A DNA stretch of 64,000 bases from Botryosphaeria dothidea (GCA_011503125.2 WWBZ02000033.1:124001-188000); one strand, 5' to 3'. Positions 37,816 through 49,550 are shown, counted from the first letter of the stretch. Made by a program: numbers and translations. The notes: generated by a model not told the origin, from the sequence alone.

Positions 37816-38436
37816 ATGTCTCTCCTGCCCGCCTGCCACCTCCTCGCTTATGGCACTCTTCTTGGCACCACGGTCTATCAGGTGCGTGTTGTTTTTGGGA
37901 ACACAGGGAAAAAGTAAACAAGGGTGCCAGCAAAGCTGACTTCCACCAGTCATTTGTTATGACCAAAGTGTGCTACACTGCGCTGCCTATGTCATCTTTC
38001 ACGACGCTGCAGAGGAAAGTGTTCCCGGTGTACTTCAGACTGCAGTCTATCCTGCTCATTGTGACTGCCCTTACGTATCCACCGACAAGCCTTCTCGCAT
38101 TGTACAAGGCTCCGGTTGATGCGGGTCTGCTCGCGTTCGCAAGTGCAACGGCCTTGGCTAATCTCGCCAAGTACGGTCCGGCGACTTCCACTGCCATGGT
38201 CGAGCGTATCCACCAGGGTAAACGGTCTGGTCCATTGCAGCGAAACGGGCCGCTAACTTTGTGCAGAGACGAGGGATGGGAAGAAGTTCAACGACCCGTC
38301 GGGGCCCAGCGAGGAGATGCACTTGAGGAATCGGGCGTTCTCCAGGAACCATGCGATGAGCATCCATTTGAATCTGCTGTCTGTCGGTGCGACCGTAGCT
38401 TATGGCTTCCGTCTGGCGTCCAGGCTCAGGTTCTAA
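37816..38436 (+). CDS. TMEM205-like (DUF4149) small membrane protein
   Basis: Three exons: 37816-37881, 37950-38217 and 38267-38436 (167 residues). The start is the ATG in CCACCATG, and the first exon encodes a 22-residue hydrophobic segment ending T-T-V-Y-Q. The second continues with S-F-V-M-T-K, then three further hydrophobic helices. The last exon has a charged loop containing R-N-H-A-M-S-I-H-L-N-L and ends in a short helix. This order matches the TMEM205/DUF4149 domain of eukaryotic four-helix membrane proteins, whose biochemical role is not established. A longer open frame starting at 37680 ignores the introns and is not used. It is probably a housekeeping neighbour of the cluster. Confidence 0.8.
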
Positions 38437-38847
38437 ATTTCGGCAACTGTCATGTGGAGGCTGTGATAGATACTGCTGGCCTTCCTGTGGGGAGTCATCT
38501 TAGTAGTTCGAAAGCGTCGCTGGTCTTAGTTTGTCATACCACGTCAGATTAGATGCTTCAATGGCAGCTATCTACTCTCTACACACATATACACTCGTAA
38601 ATGAACATCTTCTTGCTTACAGGGCTAATACGACGATGACACCGTTCCTGCAGAAGCTTGCGGCTTGGTCTTACTCGCTCTGAGATCCATTGAGCTTCAA
38701 AACGCTCACATGAATACGGGGAGCTGAAGTGGATGGAACATTGATATTGTTTATAAGGCCCGTCTGCCTGTGGGACACTTCAATCTTCAGAGCTCGACGA
38801 GTCCAACAACCAAACACAAGCATTGTTAATTCGCTTCATTCTTCAAG
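38437..38847. promoter_or_regulatory. Upstream region of the isocyanide synthase, with TATA box
   Basis: 411 bases. A TTTATAAGG box lies at 38750-38758, about 95 bases before the start codon, a good spacing for a strongly regulated fungal promoter. A GCTTAC half-site at 38615-38620 resembles the halves of two palindromes in the P450/bZIP promoter, though a six-base match can be chance. Confidence 0.5.
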
Positions 38848-41120
38848 ATGGCCAACCCTGCTTCCATGACGCCTCCAAATGGCAACTTGAGTCTCCGCGA
38901 TGAACGAGTCGACGCATTGGAAAAGCGTCTCGAGGCGCTGACCCTGCAGCTATCGAAGCTGTCGGGCGCTCCCGCTACGCCGAGTTTTGCGTTGAAGAAG
39001 TTCGAGCTCGAGAAGCGCCGCCCGACGCCACCGCTCACCCCTCCCTCGCCTGCGGCCAGCGACGCCAGCAAGGGTGTTGTTGAAGACCCGATCAAGCCGT
39101 TTGAGCAGCTCGACCAACCCCCGGTCAAGAAAGCCCTCGCCATCCTCGACATCGTCCAGAGGTACGGGCAGAACAGCTCTCCCTCGGACATCCCGTGGGC
39201 CGGCAAAGCCAGGTTCCTTCCGTGCGTTGAGGCTCAGGTCAAGAAGTCGGAGCCCATTCGCATGGTGTTACCCGCGTTCCCGTTCAAATCGCCAAACAGA
39301 AAGAACAAGGTGCTCGGCGCGCTTCCAGACTTGGGCGAGGAATTGGCACTGCAGCATCTGAACGGGCTCTGTGAGAGCATTCGGGAGATATACGAACCCG
39401 GCGCGAAGGTTTTCATTGCCTCTGACGGGCTGGTTTACAACGGTGAGTACGCTCTGAGACTTGCAGATGTCAGCCGCTGATCGACATGTTCCAGATCTTC
39501 TTGGCGTCAGCGATGAAGATGTGTGGGAGTACTCGGCTGCCATCCGGAGCTTGATCCAGGAGAAGGAGCTGCGCAACATTGAGACATATCGTCTTATTGA
39601 CCTCATCGGCAATCACGATGGTGAGCTGAGTAGGGAAAAGTACCTGCTCCACGCTGGCTGCTACCGCCGTGAGCTCGTTGCACGCTTCACTCCTCCAGGC
39701 CTCGACTGCCGCGAGGTGGTACGCAACGACAAGGATGTGTGCATGACCTACAAGGGCTATGTCAAGTTTCTGGGCAGGGACTTAGAGAACAGCCCTATCA
39801 GTCATGAGCCACGCAAGGATGGTCGCTCCAAGAAGCAGTGCAAGAGGCACATCGAGCGCATCGCGTATGACATGATTGGCCGCGGCAAAGTAAGTGGATG
39901 ATACAAAATGACCTGTGACAAAATGCTGACAGAACCACACAGGCGTTTGCGGTAGCCATTGATGCAAAGTGCAAGGACTTTGTTCGTCTGTCCATTCACC
40001 CTTCGACCGGCGAGACCAAGCTGTCAGTTCCTCTCATCCCACAGGAACGCGGCAGCCAGATCATGACTCCCTGGCACTCGTCCATTGCGGTCGGAGTAGA
40101 CGGATCTTTCAAGACGGTCCACGCAGAAGATGTCCGAGACACGCACGAGCTCGTATGCCGCAACGGGCGCCCGTACTGCTTCCGCGAGAAGTCGGAGCTG
40201 TTCGACTTTGGCTCGGCCAACGTCGAGTTTGAGCATCTGTACCCGTGTGGCCTCATCGTTCACGCGCACGGCAATCCATCGCTCCGCGATGTTGACGTCA
40301 AGAAGCTGCGGGCGCTGGCGGAGCTGCAGTCGCCTGTGGTGCTGCGCGGCTTCTCCGAGACAACCGACCGTGAGCTCTTCACCAGCAGGGCTTATGAGCT
40401 GGGCGAGGTGCAGGAGTGGACTTTCGGAGTGTTGCAATCGGTCAAGGATGCCGGTCGCAAGGATAAGATGCACAACAATGTCGTCAGCAACGAGGCTATG
40501 CCGATGCACTACGACGGCATGTTCAAGTTTGTTCCGCAGAAGGACGAGAACGGCAACGTCGTAAAGGACGAGCAGGGCAAGGAGGTCAAGGTGCAGAAGC
40601 CGCCGAAGTAAGTGGAGTGAACAAACAGAGGGCGCGTGAGCTGGCCGCTGACAATAGCAGGTTCCAGTACTTCACGTGCATCGCAACATCGGAGAAGGGC
40701 ACCGGTTACACGCTGTTCGCGGCGTCGCGGCTGTTCTTCAAGCACCTGCCGCACCCGTTCACGGTCGACCGACTGGAGAAGGCGACCTGGAGGATGGACA
40801 ACGACGGCTTTTGGGATGCCAAGATCAGCAACTTGCCACTGGTGGTGAGGCACCCGGTGCACAAGACGCCTTGCGTGCGCTGGCACGAGCCGTGGGGAGC
40901 GTCGAAGACGCAGTTCTCGACGTGCGAAATCACCATTGAGAACGACACGCAGGAAATCACTCAGCTGGTTGACAGCCTGCTGTACGACCGACGCGTGTGC
41001 CTGCGCTTCGAGTGGGAGCAAGGAGACATCCTTGTCAACGACAATGTGGCCATGCTGCACACCCGCACTGCCTTTACCGGCGACTCGGACCGCGAGCTGT
41101 GGAGGATCCACTTCGACTGA
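38848..41120 (+). CDS. Isocyanide synthase fused to a TauD-type dioxygenase
   Basis: Four exons: 38848-39442, 39495-39889, 39943-40607 and 40661-41120, giving 704 residues with every junction in frame. Residues of about 110-390 form a DIT1/PvcA domain, which in bacteria (IsnA/PvcA) and fungi converts the amine of an amino acid into an isocyanide. Residues of about 400-704 form a TauD/TfdA Fe(II)/2-oxoglutarate dioxygenase. The H-x-D iron ligands are His519 and Asp521, the distal His is His685, and the 2-oxoglutarate Arg is Arg700, so the dioxygenase looks active. The first 60 residues are coiled-coil-like. In bacteria the two activities are separate proteins. The fused order is that of the xanthocillin synthase XanB. 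It is the likely core enzyme of this cluster. The substrate is inferred to be Tyr or Trp; sequence alone does not decide. Confidence 0.92.
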
Positions 41121-41351
41121 CGGACGGAAGGGATTGCCTGTAGATAGAAAGCCAGACTGGACATTCGTAGGCGCTACGAATCGATTGTTTTGGGACAAGA
41201 CGATGCCGGTGACAATGGTGATGGAGAGGAAGAGGACTTGACACTTCGTGATTGGAACGAGGGCATCCGATGCTTAGTCATGTTGCGGGCGAGGCCTCCT
41301 CTGTCTCGGCCGTGCCGTGCTCAGCAGTGCCTCGGTGCCTTCTGACAAACC

Positions 41352-43407
41352 ATGCAAGCCGCCCAACAGCCGCATCCGCCGCGCACGTCGCAAGCCTGCC
41401 GCCATTGCAGGAGCCTCAAGGCGCGCTGTCTTCCGAGCGGCGAGCCCGGCACCTGTCAGAGGTCTGTTCTCTGTCCCGACACTCTGCCCTCGGCGTGACT
41501 GACGCGTGCATCCGCGCTGGAGATGCCTTGGCCTCACGCGTAAGTGTTCCTGGCCCGAGCCGCGCCCGCGGCCCAAACGCCCACGCACCTCGACCTCGCG
41601 CATCTCTCACGTCGAAGAGAAGCTGGATGGTCTTGTAGCGCTCCTGGGAACCGCCAGGCATGAGAACGCGTCACCCGCGCCGGATCAACCCTCTCAACCC
41701 ACACCGAACCACAGCTTTCATCGTGATTCACCTCCTCCGGTGACCCTCGAGAGTCCCAGAAGCGAGGATGCTGCACCTGCGCCCATCGAAGAGACGCAGC
41801 TGAGCCCACCTCCGTCTCTGGTGGAAGAGGGCACGCTGCATGAGTTTCGCAGCCTGTCGAGCTTCTTTCCGTTTGTCTACTTGCCGTCCGATGCTACTGC
41901 TCACGCTCTACGTACCCGGCGGCCTCATCTCTTCCAGGCTATCCAGCTCGTCACAAGCTCAACCTCCCGTCCCTTGCAGGTGGCGCTTGAGGAACAGTTT
42001 CGAAGGGCCATTGCTGAGAGTATGTTCATGGAAGCCCAGAAAAGTCTCGATGTGCTACAGAGTCTCGAGGTGTACCTTGCTTGGTACCATTTCCACTTTA
42101 AGCCTCAAAGCCAGCAAATCTACCAACTGCTGGGCCTTGTGGTCTCTATGGTCATTGATCTTGGATACCATTCCCAGAAAAGACGGGCACGCATTGACAT
42201 TTCTGGGTCTCACTCGGATCATCCGATCGGGTCTGCTGAAGAGCGAGAGATTCAAAGAGCCTTTCTTGGATGTTACTATCTATCATCTGCGTGCGTGCTA
42301 ATCTGATCCTTGAAGGCTGACGCTGACTCCTTGTTAGTTTTGCAGGAGCTCTGTCACGGCCAACTCTTTTCAAATACACCGATTACATGACCACGTGCGC
42401 CGAGCGGCTTCAGAGAGACGCAGAAACGGCTTCCGACATCACGTTGCCGCACATCATCAAGCTTTGCCGGCTCAGTGAACAGATGAACGACCTACTAGCG
42501 TCCGCAGACTCCTCGTGTAACTCTCGAATGCAGATGCATATTGATGTGTTCAAGACCAACATACAAGAGTGGAGGCAACGCGTCGCCTCCACAGAATGCT
42601 CAATTGGTCTGTTGACTTAACAATTTCCATGGCTCCTCTCTGACATTGTTCACAGGTATCGAACTCGCACGTCATTTCGCCGTCATGGAACTGCACAGTG
42701 CAGGCTTGAACTCGGACCCAAGCAACGAAACTCAGCCGCCCCCACCAGAAAAGACCGCATTTTCGGACAATATGTTCTCGTGTCTCGACGCTGGCAAATC
42801 ATTCCTCGACGTTATATTGGAGTGCTCACTGGACCAGTATCGAACATTCTCCTTCGTCGAGTGGATGCGCCTTCCCGTCGTTCTCCTCAACATCGCCAAG
42901 CTTTCATTCGAGAACGACCGCTTCGCGGCTGCCGGATGGGACCCGCGCACCGCTCGCTCCCACGTACGTCTGGACCTCTATCTGGAGTCTCTCTGTTACC
43001 GCATGCAGTCTCTCACAACCTTTAACCCGCCATCCCAACCCTATCCAGACTTTTTTCTCTCGCTGAAAATGATTCTCGAGCGCACTCGGCAGTGGTATGG
43101 GCGAAGTACGAAGCCACCACCATCAGCCACTGGGCCTGCAACGAGCAATGTTTCTGGACAAACTGATGATAGCCCGCTTGAGCATATTCAGGATCCGCAC
43201 GAGACACCGCGCAGCAACACCTCTCCGCAGGTTACGCAGCACGCAACTGGAGGAACAAGCCATGCATCGGAGGGATTCGACCTTTCGGCTGGCGGTATTA
43301 ACTCACTGCAAGATATCAGCGCTATGGATGACTCTACCGCATTTCTGACCAATGACTTTTGGGAGTCGATCATGTTTGGGGACTTGGATTCTGGCCGTGC
43401 TCTATGA
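41352..43407 (+). CDS. Zn2Cys6 transcription factor with fungal-specific domain
   Basis: Four exons: 41352-41461, 41523-42290, 42338-42606 and 42656-43407 (632 residues). The first intron splits the zinc cluster. After splicing the ligands are Cys16, 19, 26, 35, 38 and 45, an exact C-x2-C-x6-C-x8-C-x2-C-x6-C binuclear cluster. A basic linker (R-P-K-R-P-R) follows. The middle region contains the fungal-specific transcription factor domain, with its S-S-A-F-A-G-A-L-S-R-P block around exon junction 2/3 and a Y-H-S-Q-K-R-R-like segment before it. The C-terminus is Ser/Pro/Thr-rich and acidic, as in activation domains. It begins 230 bases after the isocyanide synthase and converges on the MFS relic. 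It is the likeliest pathway-specific regulator besides the bZIP. Confidence 0.9.
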
Positions 43408-43456
43408 ACAAAACAATGGCATTGGCCACCGCCTTCGACTCCGTCAGGAACAAATC

Positions 43457-45237
43457 TCATCTACCGTGTGTGTCCACCCTGGCGAGAAAGGTCAAGATGC
43501 CTGCGACACCAAAGCACGCCGCTATGCCCCAGAATACCAGCATTGGAGCCGAGTCAGCTGTCCAGGAATACACTGCAACAACCCGTGCCAAGGACTGAAG
43601 AAAGCCCAAGGCCCCAAGGAGTTCTCCGGTCTGCGCATGCCCTACCGGCTTTGTCATGCTTGCTTCCGAAGTAGCCAAGCCGATCGCACCCAGCGCAGCG
43701 ACAGCGCCAGACGTCGTGAACAGGGGCCCGATCGGAGCGAGCGCATAGCCGATGTTTCCGATTACATCCGACACAATGGACACCCTGAGAAGGAGCACGT
43801 CGAGCGTGCCTAGTGTGGGCTCCTCGGGATCTTCCTTTGCTGGAGCATAACGCGGTGTAAAGTAGCGGGAGAACTTGACCGCGTAAGGAAGCACTGCAGC
43901 CGTCGATACCGCGCGACAGAAGTTGGCAGCGGAAAGAAACGTTCCACTCTCCATATTAACCCATCCGAAGACGAACTCGGAGTACAGCATGAGGACGTTC
44001 ATTGCTCCCGTGAAAGCCCCGAACATGACCACGTCCACTGCCGCCAAGACAATGACGTTTCGCCGAGTCTCTGATCTCAGGTGCGATGGAGCGAGACCTT
44101 GCAGTAGCTTTCGTGAACAGAGGTCGTCAAGCAGCGATTTGGACCATCTCCGTTGTTCTGCCAGACTTTCGGGAACGCAAGTGGCCAGGATGAGAATCCC
44201 TACGACTCGCATCATCTTCTATCTTTTAGAAGAACAATAAGAAACACAGGGAGGAACAACTTACAAGCGCGACGTAGAATACGAGCAATGGCTTTTTTTC
44301 GTCACCAACAGTCGCCAAGTAGCCACCAAAAGCGGGACCGGCAGACATGCCGAAAAACACCTGAGAGGACCATCAGCATTCGCTGCAGGAGATCTTCTGT
44401 ATCGACTTGCGCTTCCGTGGAGCCATCCAAGAGCCTTCATCCTGTCATCGCTGGGCGTGCAGTCCGATGCGTACGACGAGAGCAATGCCATGAGCGCGAT
44501 GAATGTGCCGCTAATCATTGTCAGCTCGGCGGCCTTCATGGAAGATGTTGCCTACTTGCCTAAGCCCCTCCAGGGAAGAATGATCCATAAATCCACTGGT
44601 ACGAAAGGCGATCCGGCATCGTGGCGACTACGAGCACACAGATCTCCGATGCCAGTATCAGCGTGCTCACAGCTGCTAGCGGCTTGATCCGGCCAAACCT
44701 GTCGCTCATCTTTCCCCATATCGGAGCGGTGACGGCACCCAAGGCGCTAGCAACCAGGTTCCCCCAGAGGGTGATCATTGCTGTTGCTGATTCAATCTCA
44801 CCAAACGAGCATTGCGGATTGTACTCCCCGATCATTATGGCGGATGGGTCCATGCTCATGTCGTCCGTGGCTGTGAAGGTTTGGCTAGTGTGGCTCAGGA
44901 CACCGCCATGCCGTGGGGAAAGCTGCTGGTCGCCGAAAGCGCTGGGACCTCCATTCGACTCATGCTGCGACAACACTGAGCGGCACACGAGCGAGACAAT
45001 TACGTTGGTCCTTGGCATCGCCGTGGCGCCCATGGCAAGATTGAACAGGATAACTGATGGTAGAAGCCAAAGAACCTGCGGTAACTGTGAGTCTCGTCCA
45101 TACTGGAACTTTTGTTGTCTGGGGTTTCAAACAGAGGGACGATTGAACCATGTTATGTTGCCCTTCAACGCAACATCTTCTTCTACATCCGATGTTTCGC
45201 CTGCCGCAACTCTCTGGTAACGGTAAGAAGCACTCAT
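43457..45237 (-). pseudogene. MFS transporter with a +1 frameshift and two GC-AG introns
   Basis: Five exons are traceable: 45237-45133, 45084-44560, 44510-44411, 44360-44265 and 44215-43457. They code a typical 12-helix DHA1 exporter, with W-G-K-M-S-D-R-F-G-R (motif A) in exon 2 and a C-terminal domain ending at 43457. The introns at 44559-44511 and 44410-44361 begin GCAAGT and end AG, the accepted GC-AG class; the others are GT-AG. The exon lengths sum to 1585, one base too many. The conserved segment changes frame at a CCC run near 44586-44588, just before an E-G-L motif, and the original frame meets TAG at once. So it is either a recent pseudogene or an assembly error of one base. It would have been the cluster's nearest exporter to the synthase. 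Confidence 0.78.
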
Positions 45238-45770
45238 GTTGTAGCGATCAATTGCGGTGTGGAGAAAGAGGTGGGAGCCCTAATGCAGAATGAAATACCT
45301 CGTCTGCAACGCTGTCGTGCGAGAGATGACCGCAGTCAGCACACTTGAGGTAAGTAGCTGCCGCTCGACCGCCGGCTCGGGTCACAATCCTGCAGTCCGT
45401 GCCGGTATCCCTCGTTCCCGGCCCCCACGTGGGAAGCTGAGGCTGAACCCTTCGAGCGGCACGGAAGGATGCATGCAGGTTCTCCCGCCCCACCGGAGCT
45501 GCGCCCGCACGTTACTATGCTGCGGCCCACTTTTGCAGGCAGCTACGGGCCGCGCGTAGTCTAATGCTAATCGTTGCTCGCTCAATCATTGACACCAACC
45601 CCAAGGCTTCGGACTTTGCCGCGATTTGACATCACATTTCGACTACATGATCCTTCTCACGCCATTTTTTCCCTGCACCTCGGATTCGACCCTCCTTCCT
45701 CCTTCCTCGCATCTCCGCCGGTGTATCTGCAAGCCGTCCTGAGTGCTGCCCAGCCACAGCTTACTATCGC
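45238..45770. promoter_or_regulatory. Upstream region of the MFS relic
   Basis: 533 bases between the MFS start and the 3' end of the P450. It holds a perfect 10-base palindrome CCCACGTGGG at 45424-45433, a G-box that bHLH or bZIP factors could bind. Nothing else seen. Confidence 0.4.
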
Positions 45771-47457
45771 CTATTGCTTGCCTGCTTCCTTTTCCAGTTC
45801 CTCTATGATCACCTTACATCCGAGAGGCGCCAGTATGCCGCCCTGTCAAGAGTTAGCGACCCCTCGGCTTTGGCAATGAATTCACACGGCAGTACTTACT
45901 GAAGTCAACTTGAGCTTGTAGCTTGGATCGATGTGCCACTTGACGCGGCGAACGAGCTCAAACATGGCCAGCTTCATCTCCAGGATGGCCCAGCTCTGGC
46001 CCAGACACTTGCGAGAGTGGCTGTTGAAGGCAATAAAGTTGCCCTTGATGGTCTCCTTGCGGGACTTCGTCATGACGTCTTCGGCCTTATGGCCCCATCG
46101 CTCGGGCACGAAATCTCGGGCGCTGGGACCCCAGACCTGTGGATCAGTCTGGACTCCCGGCGCGTTCCAGCCGACCCATGTTCCAGCGGGGATTTCGATG
46201 GCGTCTGCAAGCCGCGACGGCTGTAACGAAACGCGGTTGATGAGCTGCGAAACGGGCGGGTATACACGGAGAAGCTCCATCACGACTGCCGTCAGATACG
46301 GCAGTTTGTTGACTGTCTCGGCAGTCGGCGTGGTCACCCCCGTGGCGAACACCTCTGCCCTCAATTTGTCTTGGATATCCTGTGGGAGCGATCAACATCT
46401 CAATGTGTGTCTATCACGGGAGAATCCTCTTACCTGGGTTTTCCCGAGCTGCCAGAACATCGAGTTCATAAGCTGTTGATTGTTTTCATGGGCCGTCAGA
46501 AACACGATTTTCAGATTTGCACGAAACTGGTCTTCGTTTATTCTGCCTTCATCAAGAGCGCTCTCCAGCATGTGTACGACAAGCTCGTCTTCCGGAGGCA
46601 CGGGCTCTTTTCTCTCCAGCTTCCGCGGTCGGTTCCGGACCAAGTGGCACAAGAGATCCTCAAACTCCTTCATGAGAGCAAACGCACGGCGCCTGGAAGT
46701 GAAAATGTATGGGTACTGGTCCAGCGTGGGGAAGTTAAAGAAGAGTGGCTTGAAGATTGTCCTTTTGATCAATGTCTGCAGCTGTTCAATGCAAACACTG
46801 GGGCTCTCGAGGCACTATGTCTGCAGTCAGCAAATTCAGCCGCACAAAGCCGTCAATCAAGATCGGACCTACTCCAAAATCGATGTCCAAGAAGCTTTCT
46901 CCCATGACGGCAATAGTGAAGCGCTGAACCAACGGATTTACCAGGATTCCATCGAGGCTTTGGCTTTTGCTGCGCTCCTGCAATAGCAGGTCAACAAACT
47001 TCCGCGATTTTTCAAGAATTGGTCGCGTATCGAAGTTTTGTTTCTGGAGTCCTGGCTTCATGATCGCAGTGTACAGCTTCCAGGTGTCGCCGTGCGAGTT
47101 GATGATGTTGTCACCAACCAGTGAAGCAATGACGCTCCACGGAATCTTCTTCTGGCTACCGGCTTTTGCGTAAACATCTTCATTGCGGAGCATTTCCTTG
47201 AGGTATTCTGGCCTCGTAAACAAAAGGTTCCACCTGCCGGCAAACCAAATCTTCACGGCACCATGTGTCTCCAGCGGTTCCCTCAGCCACTTGTCGTATA
47301 TTTCGTCTTGGCCCATATCTGACCATAGCCCAAGAAGGCTGATGTATATGGGTACGGATGGGATGCCTTTCGGGAGGCTACTGGGTATACGGACGTACAG
47401 GTAAAGTAAGCCGGCCAAGACCAGCGTAAGGACTTTCAAAGCAGTAAGAAAAGCCAT
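45771..47457 (-). CDS. Cytochrome P450, DIT2/XanG-like
   Basis: Four exons: 47457-46873, 46814-46434, 46379-45900 and 45842-45771 (505 residues). The N-terminus is a membrane anchor (residues 4-22) followed by a proline-rich hinge. The K-helix E-x-x-R is Glu357/Arg360 (E-L-L-R) and the P-E-R-W motif is 414-417. The heme loop is F-N-S-H-S-R-K-C-L-G with Cys447. Note His443 where the consensus F-x-x-G-x-R-x-C-x-G has Gly. The N-terminal half has the pattern of DIT2-type P450s (A-V-K-I-W-F-A-G-R-W-N-L-L then V-Y-A-K-A-G-x-Q-K-K-I-P). DIT2 couples formyl-tyrosines in yeast, and XanG dimerises tyrosine-derived isocyanides in the xanthocillin pathway. It shares a 978-base divergent promoter with the bZIP gene. 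Oxidative coupling of the isocyanide is inferred. Confidence 0.9.
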
Positions 47458-48435
47458 TGCGTCTGGAAAATCTGTGCTGATTGCAGACCAAGCCGAACAA
47501 CCAAAACCGTTTCATACCGACTTCATATCGTCCTGCCATACTCTCGTCGTTATTCAGCGATGGCAACTTGCGTTATTCAGCGTTATCAACTTTCCTTCTG
47601 AGAGTAGCTCATCCATATTGTTGTTGGGTGCGATGTGCCGTTGGAAAAGGTGTGCAACACTCCTTAGCGCAGTCAGGTAAGCTTACAGTATTCATCACAT
47701 TAGGCAAATCAGCAGATCTCGTTTGCCTTGTGTCATATACCAGATTTGGGATTGGAGAGAATCCTTCGGGGGGGGGCCGGAAATACCTCCAGCGAGGAGT
47801 TCCTTCAGCTCCCACAGGCTAAGCAACGCCATGCCTCGCTTACCGTAAGCATCAACGCCCTTCATCGCTTACTCAAACGAAATGTGAAGACTTCGCGTCA
47901 CCGGAGCAGCGGCTCCAAAATGGGCGACCGTTCCCGGCACTCGCTCAGCCCCAAGTCACCATCCCTAGGTCCCATTCCTCCTATCCGCGCTCTCGGTATG
48001 AAATCCCAACTGCAGGCGCCCACGGCCTGGCACCCACGGCCTTCCTACTGGCCAGGTCCTGGGGAAGGGCCCACAGACTCCGATTCGCCTTTTTATTCTC
48101 CACCTCCCATCGCGTTCACTAGCGTCTCGATAGTCCACCCTCATCCTTCTTTGGGACACTGTGCCTCCTAGCCGCAGCCGTCGAGGATGTTTCTGGAGCT
48201 GACATCGGTGGGGTTCTCACAGGCTGAAGGCAGGGCGATCGCGCCACCCACACGGAAACCAAGACCCTGGCTGGAGCCCCTAGATCCATGCAGAAAATAG
48301 TATATATGTATTGCGGGTTAACACGACGGTGGTGCCACTACAGTTCTTCAACAGCTCGTGCGACTCGGCGCTAAGCCTTATCTCTTCAAATTTTCCCCAG
48401 CTCCTTGTACAAATCACAGCCTTAGTGCCATCAAC
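47458..48435. promoter_or_regulatory. Divergent P450/bZIP promoter with two GTAAGC/GCTTAC palindromes
   Basis: 978 bases. A 10-base perfect palindrome GTAAGCTTAC lies at 47677-47686 and a 13-base inverted repeat GCTTACCGTAAGC at 47838-47850. Both contain TTAC/GTAA halves of the kind bound by Yap/AP-1 bZIP factors, and a bZIP gene is next door. A TATATA box is at about 48300-48307, 130 bases before the bZIP start. A G-run lies at 47769-47777. Short open frames inside show no recognisable protein. Confidence 0.5.
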
Positions 48436-49482
48436 ATGTCGGAGAGGCCTGCTAGCCCGGCTGCTAAGCGATCCCGGGTAAACTCGAAGAGCGGGACCCC
48501 GAAAGACCCCGCTGAAGAGCTTTCCGAAGTAGCAAACTTGATTGAACGAAGACGCATGCAGAACAGAATCTCACAGAGGAACTATCGTACGTAACGCCAC
48601 ATCGCACAATGTATGGTGATTTTTAGTCTTGTTGACGCCATGCAGGGAACAAGATCAGAGTACGGCTCGAGAAGCTTGAGGCAATGGTCGACTCTCAGAA
48701 GAAGGAGCAGCTGCTGCAGACCGCTGAAAAAGAAACTCAAGACTCGGCTGTGCATGACGCGGACATGCAGAACGGCTCCACACCTGCGCAAAACTCCTCC
48801 ACATCGACCCCACATTTCATGAACAAAGACTCATCGAAGCTGAGATTTGAAAGCAGCCTGGACAACTGCGACTTCTGCCTTGAACCCAGTGGGGCGGAAC
48901 TTTGCCAATGCCCGCAGATGCGATCGTTCCTCTCCGCACACTTTCCTGATGGGGATCCTTCGTCTGCTACAACAGACTCTTCAAGCTTCCAGTACATAGA
49001 TCCGATGGAGCTTCTTGACCTGCCGTCTCCCATAATCCAACAGCCGCAGCCTCCCGCGCCCATGATCCCCACAGTAAACAACTTGAAAGGAGAAGACGGC
49101 AACAATGGTGTTCGAGACAACGTGCATACTCCGTCCGACCCGTCGCCTCTCACTCCGCCCCTTGTTGAATCTAGCAGTCACACCAGGCAGTCCAGTAATC
49201 CTTCGCTCCCGTTCCCGCTTTCGAGTCCGATGTTCCCTATGTATCCCGGTGCGTATCCAAAATTAAAAAGGCCTCACGTGCTCCAATTGAGACTTCCATC
49301 CAGGTACACCCTACCCGAACGGCATTCAATACAGCGCTCCGGGTCCGCACCATCATGGCCAATGCGTCTTGGTCCCAATGATGGTCATGAATGTCTCTCC
49401 AGGATTCATACCCCAGGGCCACGAGCACAATAGTGCTTCACCCACATGTGGTAGATGTTCGTCAGAAGGAGCAGAGCAGTGA
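48436..49482 (+). CDS. bZIP transcription factor, Yap/AP-1 type (XanC-like)
   Basis: Three exons: 48436-48586, 48646-49248 and 49304-49482 (310 residues). The first intron interrupts the basic region. After splicing it reads E-R-R-R-M-Q-N-R-I-S-Q-R-N-Y-R, with Asn43 and Arg51 in the N-x7-R spacing and the Yap-type N-x-x-(A/S)-Q-x-x-(F/Y)-R signature. The zipper that follows is short. The middle has a C-x2-C ... C-x-C segment near residues 115-130 and Pro/Ser-rich stretches. I place a second intron at 49249-49303: ignoring it would give a shorter, unrelated C-terminus, while splicing yields a Met/His/Pro-rich tail ending in C-G-R-C. The xanthocillin cluster is governed by a bZIP (XanC), so this may be its counterpart. 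Confidence 0.85.
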
Positions 49483-49550
49483 CACTTATAAAACCAATAG
49501 TATTCTTTCATGATATTCCGTAGTTCCATCCATATCATTCCTTCTCGTTA

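Noticed and set aside
37680..38552. 290-residue single-exon gene
   Set aside because: It reads through two introns; the three-exon TMEM205-like model inside it has a better start and membrane helices and ends at 38436.
44511..44559. Explaining the MFS frame problem by a different intron choice
   Set aside because: Alternative GT or GC donors nearby either delete conserved residues or leave the TAG in frame; only a one-base change accounts for both frames.
49249..49433. bZIP C-terminus without the second intron
   Set aside because: The GT-AG splice 49249-49303 keeps the frame and gives a longer, more protein-like tail; the unspliced version is less likely, though RNA evidence would decide.
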